DNA of 64,000 nucleotides. It comes from Gp6-AA40 sp035571515. Its GTDB lineage: Bacteria > Acidobacteriota > Vicinamibacteria > Vicinamibacterales > UBA2999. The translations under genes and the position numbers were made by a program. Below are positions 1 through 5,012 of this stretch, one piece after another; positions within the stretch are counted from its first letter, which is position 1, and each line of letters begins with the position of its first letter. The DNA is taken from NCBI GenBank assembly GCA_035571515.1, contig DATNCQ010000057.1, positions 41,705 through 105,704 on the forward strand. Direction: 5' to 3'. Under the pieces are notes generated by a model that was not told the origin of the DNA, did no database searches, and worked only from the letters and a program-made list of their open reading frames with translations.

Positions 1-2
1 TG

Positions 3-518
3 CGCGTCTACGGCGACTACACGCTGGGCGGCGACGGTCCGCTCGGCGCGCTGGACATCTCGCCGATCTGGCGCGTGAACTCGGGGCAGGTGTACAGCAT
101 CTTCGCCGACGGCGTGCCGCTGTCGCCGATTCAGCTGGCGCGCAACCCGGGCTATCCGGCCAACGACATCAACACGAGCACCGCGGAGCGCCTGTACTTC
201 GGCGAGCGCGGCGTCGGGCAGTTCAAGGGGTACGGCCTCTTCGATCTCGCGCTCACCTATGGCGTGCCCGTGTGGAAGACCGCGAGGCCATGGGTCAAGG
301 TGGAGTTCTACAACCTGCTGAACAACCAGAAGCAGATTGCGTGGGACAAGACCGTGACGCCGGACAACAGCGGACCGAAGGACGCCAACGGTCTGCCGTT
401 GAACTACATCCAGGGGCCGCGGTTCGGCCAGCCGACCAACGACAACCAGTTCCCGCAGCCGATCCCGGGGCAGAACGGCGGGCGCCTGTTCCGCATGGCG
501 CTCGGAGTCCGTTTCTAG
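3..518 (+). CDS. TonB-dependent receptor, C-terminal fragment (cut by window edge)
   Basis: The reading frame is open from the first bases and ends in TAG at 516-518, giving the last 171 residues of an outer-membrane protein. It has the alternating polar and aromatic pattern of late beta-barrel strands, a VEFYNLLNNQKQIAWD stretch typical of the last strands of Oar-like TonB receptors, and a final GVRF, so the last residue is the aromatic one expected for outer-membrane insertion. Five complete receptors of the same kind lie further along the window. The start is outside the window and the substrate cannot be told. The family assignment rests on barrel features only, because the plug domain is missing. 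Confidence 0.8.
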   Translation, partial: RVYGDYTLGGDGPLGALDISPIWRVNSGQVYSIFADGVPLSPIQLARNPGYPANDINTSTAERLYFGERGVGQFKGYGLFDLALTYGVPVWKTARPWVKVEFYNLLNNQKQIAWDKTVTPDNSGPKDANGLPLNYIQGPRFGQPTNDNQFPQPIPGQNGGRLFRMALGVRF

Positions 519-541
519 CGGCTGAGCGCGTACAATAAGGT

Positions 542-598
542 GTGCGTCAGAGGAGCGTCTGACGCACCCTGTCTGCCGGAACGCCTTGACGGCGTTCC
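542..598 (+). terminator. two tandem hairpins between the receptor gene and ssrA
   Basis: A perfect 10-bp stem (GTGCGTCAGA / TCTGACGCAC, 542-551 with 558-567) is followed by a perfect 8-bp stem (GGAACGCC / GGCGTTCC, 578-585 with 591-598). Neither has a T tract. They could end the receptor transcript. Alternatively they are part of the 5' leader of pre-tmRNA, since a TACAAT sequence at 531-536 could be a -10 element, although no matching -35 is visible. Confidence 0.45.
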
Positions 599-616
599 GA
601 GCGATCACAACCCCGA

Positions 617-970
617 GGGGGCGACTTTGGCTTCGACGGGGGTGCGGGATCGCGGGATGCATGCCGAGCACCGTTAACTCGTAAATCTGACGGAACATCC
701 GTTAACTGCGGATTCTCAGTACGCTCTCGCTGCTTAATTAAGCAGTGACGTTCGCCCCGACCTCGCCTGGTGGCCGGGGGCCGAACGCCATTAAACAGGC
801 TGGTGGGCACGTGGCGCCTCGGCGCGTGCCCGCGAGATGTCCCGAGGCTAAGGCCGGCGGTACTTAGCCGCTTCCACACGCCGGGCACGAAAATCACGAA
901 GCGGACACGCATGTAGAGTCCCACGACGACGCGCTTTCGGACGCGGGTTCGACTCCCGCCGCCTCCACCA
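617..970 (+). ncRNA. ssrA: transfer-messenger RNA (tmRNA)
   Basis: tmRNA rescues stalled ribosomes by acting first as tRNA-Ala and then as a short mRNA. The 5' end GGGGGCGACTTTGGCTTCGA and the 3' end, a T-arm with GGTTCGACTCCC followed by the acceptor strand and CCA, are diagnostic. The acceptor stem is GGGGGCG (617-623) paired with CGCCTCC near the 3' end, with one G-U pair, then ACCA. The tag frame can be read at 708-737: GCG GAT TCT CAG TAC GCT CTC GCT GCT TAA, giving ADSQYALAA, which ends in the YALAA degron expected for ClpXP-type proteolysis. The resume codon GCG is chosen by analogy with other tmRNAs. The length of 354 nt is normal. The 3' end is also the attachment site of the adjacent island. 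Confidence 0.97.
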
Positions 971-976
971 ACCTTC
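948..976 (+). repeat. left attachment site (attL) inside the 3' end of ssrA
   Basis: These 29 bp, beginning TTCGACTCCCGCCGCCTCCA, recur without a mismatch at 9592-9620. The repeat covers the T-arm and acceptor 3' strand of tmRNA plus six bases beyond the CCA. The 3' end of ssrA is a well-known integration target for tyrosine recombinases, and integration restores the intact RNA end. Confidence 0.9.
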
Positions 977-980
977 CTCA

Positions 981-1009
981 GGAAATCAGCGAATTCAGTG
1001 CTGATTTCC
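981..1009. other. perfect hairpin at the ssrA/integrase junction
   Basis: GGAAATCAGC (981-990) and GCTGATTTCC (1000-1009) form a perfect 10-bp stem around nine bases, straddling the last codons and stop of the integrase gene. It lies 11 bp outside ssrA. It could stop transcription from either side or be a recombination arm site. There is no T tract. Confidence 0.45.
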
Positions 1010-2137
1010 CGCCGCCTCCAGTATTTCTCCACGGCTCTGGTCGTAGGGGCCGGCTTTAGCCGGCCCGGGACTCGGTTCATCCAATAACCGAATCGCGGCA
1101 TCGAGCGCTGCCGGACTCAGGTGCATGTATCGCTGCGTCGTCTCGAGGTCCTGATGCCCGGCGAGTTCCTGGATGGCCCGCGCCGGCGCCCCACGCATCG
1201 CCAGGTGAGAGCAGAACGTGTGGCGCAGGATGTGGACGCCCGGCTTCACGTTCGCGCGCCTGGCGACCCGCCGCATCGTGACCTGCACGACCTTCTGCGT
1301 GAGCGGCTGGCCCTCTGCGTCGCAGAGGACGCGCGCGCTCCGCAGATGCCGCGCCTGTCGTAACGCTTCGGTCAGCCTCCGCGTGAGCGGCACGTACCGC
1401 AACTGCCCGCCCTTCGGCACCGTGACGTGGCCCTTCCATTCCGAACGTGCCACGCACAGCTGGCGCTTCCCGAGATCGACGTCCGACCATTGCAGCGCCA
1501 TCATCTCGCCGCATCGCAGGCCTGCCTCGCCACCCAGAAGTGCGATCAGGTGCGCCTGCTCGTCGCTCCTCGCCACGTCCACCAGCCGCTCGTACTCCTC
1601 GAAGTCGTGGAAGCTTGCCTTCGTCTTCGAGGTCTGCAGCAGCTTGATCGCGCACAAAATCCGGGCGATCACTTCCCACTCGACCGCCGTCCGCAGCAGC
1701 ACGCTCAACACCGTGAGAACGTTGTTGACGGTCTTCGCGGCGCGATGCTCGAGTGCCGACTTCAGACGCTGCACGTCTTCGGTCGTGATCTGATCCAGCC
1801 TCTTGTCGCCAAGCTGCGGGACCAGGTGCACGTGGAGCACCGTCTTCTTTGCGGCAATGCCGCTAGGTTTGAGACGATTCGCCTTTGCGTAGCCGTCGAC
1901 GAACCGCGGGGCGAATTCTCGCAGCGTCGGTGTGTCCTGCGTCACCTCCTGCTTCGTAGATTTCGGTTTGCCGTGCACCAGCAGCACGCGCTCGCGTGCT
2001 TCGGCCCAGCGCTGCGCTGCGGTCTTGCTGGTCGACGGCGCCTTCTTGCGTTCTCGAACGAGGGTTCCATCCGGGAGCTCGACACGGATGTCGACCTCCC
2101 AGCCGCCGTTGATGTACGGACGAATCGTGACGCTCAT
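995..2137 (-). CDS. tyrosine recombinase / site-specific integrase
   Basis: This 380-residue protein cuts and rejoins DNA at att sites through a catalytic tyrosine. The active-site set is visible: Arg208 in GLRCGEMMALQW, His302-x-x-Arg305 in HILRHTFCSHL, His328 in LAGHQDL and nucleophile Tyr337 in TTQRYMHLS. Residues 1-55 look like an arm-type DNA-binding domain and about 70-160 like the core-binding helical domain. The start ATG overlaps the end of the upstream helix-turn-helix gene by 4 bp, so the two are coupled. The tail after the catalytic Tyr carries GPAKAGPYD, encoded by a REP-like palindrome at 1043-1066, so the repeat seems to have entered or extended the 3' end of the gene. Its place next to attL makes it the island's own integrase. 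Confidence 0.95.
   Translation of the reverse strand: MSVTIRPYINGGWEVDIRVELPDGTLVRERKKAPSTSKTAAQRWAEARERVLLVHGKPKSTKQEVTQDTPTLREFAPRFVDGYAKANRLKPSGIAAKKTVLHVHLVPQLGDKRLDQITTEDVQRLKSALEHRAAKTVNNVLTVLSVLLRTAVEWEVIARILCAIKLLQTSKTKASFHDFEEYERLVDVARSDEQAHLIALLGGEAGLRCGEMMALQWSDVDLGKRQLCVARSEWKGHVTVPKGGQLRYVPLTRRLTEALRQARHLRSARVLCDAEGQPLTQKVVQVTMRRVARRANVKPGVHILRHTFCSHLAMRGAPARAIQELAGHQDLETTQRYMHLSPAALDAAIRLLDEPSPGPAKAGPYDQSRGEILEAAGNQH
1043..1066 (+). repeat. REP-like palindrome with GTAG foot, inside the integrase gene
   Basis: GTAG (1043-1046) is followed by a perfect 8-bp hairpin, GGGCCGGC-TTTA-GCCGGCCC (1047-1066). Related palindromes with the same foot are at 9683, 27255-27308, 36089 and 42349. 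Confidence 0.6.
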
Positions 2138-2415
2138 CGCTGTTCACTCCTCAGCGACGACGCCGACTTCTGATCGAGCCAGTGTAGCAGTTCGTCGGCG
2201 CGGACCAGGACGCGTCTCCCGATGCGAACGATGCCTGGGAGCTGTCGGCGCTCGATCATCGCGTAGACGGCGCGCCTGGTCGTACGCAACAGCTCTGCGA
2301 CGTCGTCCGGCGTCAGGAGCATCGGTACGGATCGCGTGCCCGAGACAGGAACGCGATCAGATCCCTCGTGCAGCTCGATGCGATCGGACACTGTGCGACG
2401 ATTCCAGCGCGTCAT
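2134..2415 (-). CDS. small helix-turn-helix DNA-binding protein (excisionase-like)
   Basis: This 93-residue protein has a MerR/excisionase-type helix-turn-helix in its C-terminal two thirds: LLTPDDVAELLRTTRRAVY, then a second helix, a wing RIGRRVLVRADELLHWL and a short tail. Such proteins select the direction of recombination or repress the integrase. The start at 2415 is chosen because GGGAGGTG lies seven bases before it; an upstream in-frame ATG at 2478 has no such site. The stop overlaps the integrase ATG by 4 bp, which fits translational coupling. A large nested inverted repeat lies just upstream (2467-2599) and may be its binding region. Whether it acts as excisionase or repressor cannot be told. 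Confidence 0.82.
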   Translation of the reverse strand: MTRWNRRTVSDRIELHEGSDRVPVSGTRSVPMLLTPDDVAELLRTTRRAVYAMIERRQLPGIVRIGRRVLVRADELLHWLDQKSASSLRSEQR

Positions 2416-2945
2416 CGCTGCACCTCCCGCCCACGCGACGCGAATGATCGGAGCGCGGTTTCCCACGCCATCACGCAAATGCGAGACGCGGGATCGCCGC
2501 AGCCGTCGTCAAGGCCGTCAGCCCCGCGCAGCGGGGTCGGAGCGTAGCGGAGAGCCTTCACGACGGCGAGGCGAGCCGCATGATGGCGTGTGTGATGGCG
2601 CTGCAGTACCGCAAGACGCGGTGAGATCACCGACATACACAACCTCCGGTTGAGAGCCAACGCGCGTCCGACGATGCACGCTGAGTGCGTCGCCTGGGAG
2701 CTGCGCGTGTGCGCCGGGCCTGAGGCCGTGCACGCTTACGAAGTAGCTGTCGACTTCCTCTATGAGGAATCGTCGGAGCTCCACATCACCGTAGTGGTGG
2801 TGCGGAGGGTGTGGCCGGGACGGCCACGAGTGAGGTTCGATGATCGTGGAACCTCGCGATGCGTCCTGTCAAGAGTTTCTTCGGCGCTCGCCGCTCAATT
2901 CGGACGCGAGTGGAGTTCGCGGGCGTATGATCCGTACAACTGGCC
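2416..2945. other. non-coding stretch upstream of the integrase operon, with nested inverted repeats
   Basis: Three concentric inverted repeats are centred near 2529-2535: GCCATCAC / GTGATGGC (2467-2474, 2592-2599), a 14-bp pair with one mismatch (2502-2515, 2554-2567), and CCCCGC-GCA-GCGGGG (2522-2536). This fits a control region or a structured RNA. Open frames on both strands (2674-3033 forward, 2518-2784 reverse) have no clear ribosome site or recognisable domain and are not called. Confidence 0.5.
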
Positions 2946-3148
2946 ATGGACTTCTCCCGCATCACCATCGACCCGACGCGCATGGCGGGCGCGCCATGTA
3001 TCCGCAACCTGCGCATCCCAGTCACGACGGTGATCGATATGGTTGCTGATGGGATGACCGAGGCGGAGATTCTGCAGGCTACCCGGACCTCGAGAGCGCG
3101 GACATCAAGGACGCCCTCCAATTCGCCGCCACTCGGTCTTCAGGCTGA
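2946..3148 (+). pseudogene. DUF433 antitoxin-like gene, frameshifted
   Basis: The start MDFSRITIDPTRMAGAPC and the run to MTEAEILQA match a DUF433 protein, the small helix-turn-helix antitoxin type found before DUF5615 toxins. After codon CAG at 3075-3077 the frame is lost. In the next frame the expected ending continues as YPDLESADIKDALQFAATRSSG and stops at 3146-3148. One base is therefore missing near 3079. No toxin gene follows in the 59 bp before the next, intact DUF433 gene, so this looks like the relic of a tandem copy. A sequencing or assembly error is possible. Confidence 0.75.
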
Positions 3149-3185
3149 CAGACGCCTCCGCTGATCTCGCGATCTGCAGCAACGG

Positions 3186-3201
3186 GGCCTACAATAAGGC
3201 C
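3186..3201 (+). promoter_or_regulatory. candidate autoregulated promoter of the DUF433/DUF5615 pair
   Basis: A -10-like TACAAT (3190-3195) is embedded in the inverted repeat GGCCT / AGGCC (3186-3190, 3197-3201), seven bases before the ATG at 3208. A palindrome over the -10 is the usual layout for toxin-antitoxin autorepression. No good -35 is visible. Confidence 0.4.
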
Positions 3202-3207
3202 ACCACC

Positions 3208-3468
3208 ATGGAAACCACATCAGCGTCGTACCGATACATTGTTCGATCACCGGATGTCCGGGGCGGGCACGCGCGTGTGGAAGGCACCCGGATTGGCGTT
3301 CACGATGTCATCGGCCTGATCGTCAACGGCGCCGGCGTGGACGAAGTCTGTCGAAGTTTTCCTGACTTGAAGCGTTCGCAGGTATACGAGTGCCTCGCGT
3401 ACTACGAGGACCATCGCGCTGAGATCGACGACCTCGTGGCCGAGCAGATGCACGACCCGAACGCGTGA
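3208..3468 (+). CDS. DUF433 family antitoxin
   Basis: This 86-residue protein is the likely antitoxin and repressor of the toxin encoded next. It shows the DUF433 plan: a short beta start, then GGHARVEGTRIGVHDVIGLI, a V-N-G-A-G turn, SFPDLKRSQVYECLAYYEDH and a short acidic C-terminal helix that would contact the toxin. The fold combines a helix-turn-helix with a toxin-binding tail. The stop overlaps the GTG start of the toxin by 4 bp (GTGA), which keeps the two products balanced. A frameshifted relative lies immediately upstream. The family is recognised by pattern; function is inferred from the pairing. Confidence 0.85.
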   Translation: METTSASYRYIVRSPDVRGGHARVEGTRIGVHDVIGLIVNGAGVDEVCRSFPDLKRSQVYECLAYYEDHRAEIDDLVAEQMHDPNA

Positions 3469-3785
3469 CGTTCTTCCTGGATCAGGATGTTCCCGACGAC
3501 TTGGCGCACTGGCTGCGTCACCGCGGGCACGCGGTGACATGCTTGCGCGAAGTACTGCCTACGACGACGATCGATTCCGACGCTTGGCAATGGGCGCGTG
3601 CACACGGGGCCATATTCGTCTCGTGCAATCGCAATGATGTTCTTGCTTTCAAGCCAGAAGGCGAGCACCCGGGCATTGTCGTCCTTGTCCGGCGCCGTAC
3701 GCGCCAGGCGGAGATCGCCGCGATGCACAAGTTGGTGACCAACGCGGGTGAGCAAGGTCTGGCGAACAACATCAATTTCGCCTGA
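3465..3785 (+). CDS. DUF5615 family PIN-like toxin
   Basis: This 106-residue protein starts at GTG 3465, overlapping the antitoxin stop. The start FLDQDVPDDLAHWLRHRGH and the following TCLREV are hallmark DUF5615 features; this is a PIN-like fold whose early acidic residues (Asp6, Asp8) and the later CNRNDVLAF segment sit where PIN nucleases hold metal. PIN-like toxins cut RNA, but this subfamily is poorly studied, so the target is unknown. In an island, such a pair may act as an addiction module that penalises loss. Confidence 0.82.
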   Translation: MTFFLDQDVPDDLAHWLRHRGHAVTCLREVLPTTTIDSDAWQWARAHGAIFVSCNRNDVLAFKPEGEHPGIVVLVRRRTRQAEIAAMHKLVTNAGEQGLANNINFA

Positions 3786-3956
3786 GTGACTCCTCAATCT
3801 CAGAGCGTGGCCGACGATATGACCCGTGGTGCCATCGTCGTTTTCTGCCGCGATCGCATTCGCGTTTCGCGATTGTCGCAGGCAAACTGAGACGACCCTG
3901 AGGGGCGCGAGGGCGGCACATCGCCGCTTCGGATTTCCGCCGCAATCGGGCGCGGA

Positions 3957-4216
3957 ATCGGCGCAAGATTCGTCACGAAAATCTGCGGCGGAACGGTCGG
4001 CGATTCGTCGCGACTTTTCGCCGAGGAGTCGCCGCGCGTTCGGCGGCAAATCGCGAACGGACCGCATCGATCAATGACGCCGACACCTGGGCGTGAGCGA
4101 CCCCTCGGGACGGCCTCAGGGCCGTCTTCGACGACCGGAAGGGGGGTCGCTCACGCCCAGGCTGCTTACTGTGGGCCGTTCCCGGCGGCACAGAGCGCCG
4201 CCGTTCGTCGTCGCGA
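3957..4216. repeat. structured repeat, copy A
   Basis: The core is a perfect 19-bp inverted repeat (CCTGGGCGTGAGCGACCCC at 4086-4104 with its complement at 4143-4161) enclosing a second stem ACGGCC-TCAG-GGCCGT (4110-4125). The 130 bp before it and the GGCGGC / GCCGCC hairpin after it are also shared with copy B, at a level judged by eye to be around 70 percent. Confidence 0.65.
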
Positions 4217-4425
4217 CTGGGACCTGCTGATTCTGCCAACCTGCTTAGTGTCAACGAATACCCGCTCCGTGTTGCTCGTGCGGCGCTTCCGCCCCGGCCT
4301 CATCGAGGGCTGCCGCGAAGAGTAATCAGGGGACAGGGCTCCCCTGAGGCCCGGTCCCCCCCTTTGTCCACTTCCTTCGTCGGACGATGCCTTCATCCGG
4401 TCTCAACCAATGGAAGGAGATTGAG

Positions 4426-4494
4426 ATGACGATGCCGCAAAACATGGCAGTTCAGCCTTCCCGCGCGACGCCCATCGACGATTGTCGTCGGTGA
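4426..4494 (+). CDS. possible 22-residue peptide gene
   Basis: ATG at 4426 follows AAGGAG (4414-4419) at six bases, one of the best ribosome sites in the window, and the frame ends in TGA after MTMPQNMAVQPSRATPIDDC-RR. Nothing else supports it. It could be a small peptide, a leader, or the start of a gene whose body was lost when copy B of the structured repeat arrived. It has no recognisable family. Confidence 0.25.
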   Translation: MTMPQNMAVQPSRATPIDDCRR

Positions 4495-4552
4495 GCGGAA
4501 ACGATCGTCGGGTACGACCTACCTCCCGATTGCCGGCAAGATCCGCCGCAAG

Positions 4553-4810
4553 ATCGGCGCAACTTTCATCGGAGAAATCTCAGAGGGTCGGTCAGCGATT
4601 GGCGTAACTTTCGCCGAGAAGTCGCCGTGCATTCGTTGCCAAATCCAAGGGCACGGCCTCGATGAACAATGGCGACAGCGTGGGCGTGAGCGACCCCTTG
4701 AGACGGCGTCGGAGCCGTCTTCGCGGACCGGAAGGGGGTCGCTCACCCCCAGGCTGCTGTTCTGCGCCTTCGTTCGGGCGGCAGACGACGCCGCCCTACC
4801 CTCCTGCGAT
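4553..4810. repeat. structured repeat, copy B
   Basis: Imperfect copy of the 3957-4216 element, 596 bp further on. It shares ATCGGCGCAA at the start, the GTGAGCGACCCC (4687-4698) / GGGGTCGCTCAC outer stem, the ACGGC..GCCGT inner stem, CCAGGCTGCT and a trailing GGCGGC / GCCGCC hairpin. Several stem changes are compensated or neutral, which suggests that structure is kept. Confidence 0.6.
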
Positions 4811-5012
4811 CGAACTGAAGCGCCGGAACGTAAGTGGGTGCGCCTGCAGCGCATACACAGAGAGCAGCACGTCTACATTCCGTTACTTCGGCGGCCACCG
4901 ACTCGTACGCGGTCCTCAGCCAGAAGGGGAAGACTGTCCCCCGGGGACTCTTCCCCCCTTCTTCCCCCTTCCGGGTTCCTCGGGTTCTGTCGCCGTGCCC
5001 GGTCGGTGGCGC

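Larger units (their letters stand above)
3786..5012. other. 1.2 kb non-coding stretch with duplicated structured elements
   Basis: This lies between the toxin gene and the 3' end of the kinase gene. It holds two copies of a roughly 250-bp element (3957-4216 and 4553-4810), a possible very short gene (4426-4494), and G/C-run hairpins such as CAGGGGA / TCCCCTG around 4328-4350 and GGGGAAGA / TCTTCCCC type arms around 4925-4960. No protein domain could be recognised in any frame. Weak Arg-rich frames here follow from the repeats. Confidence 0.6.

Noticed and set aside
2674..3033. Possible gene upstream of the DUF433 relic
   Set aside because: No ribosome site or recognisable domain, and it overlaps the DUF433 relic start. 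A reverse frame over 2518-2784 is equally open.
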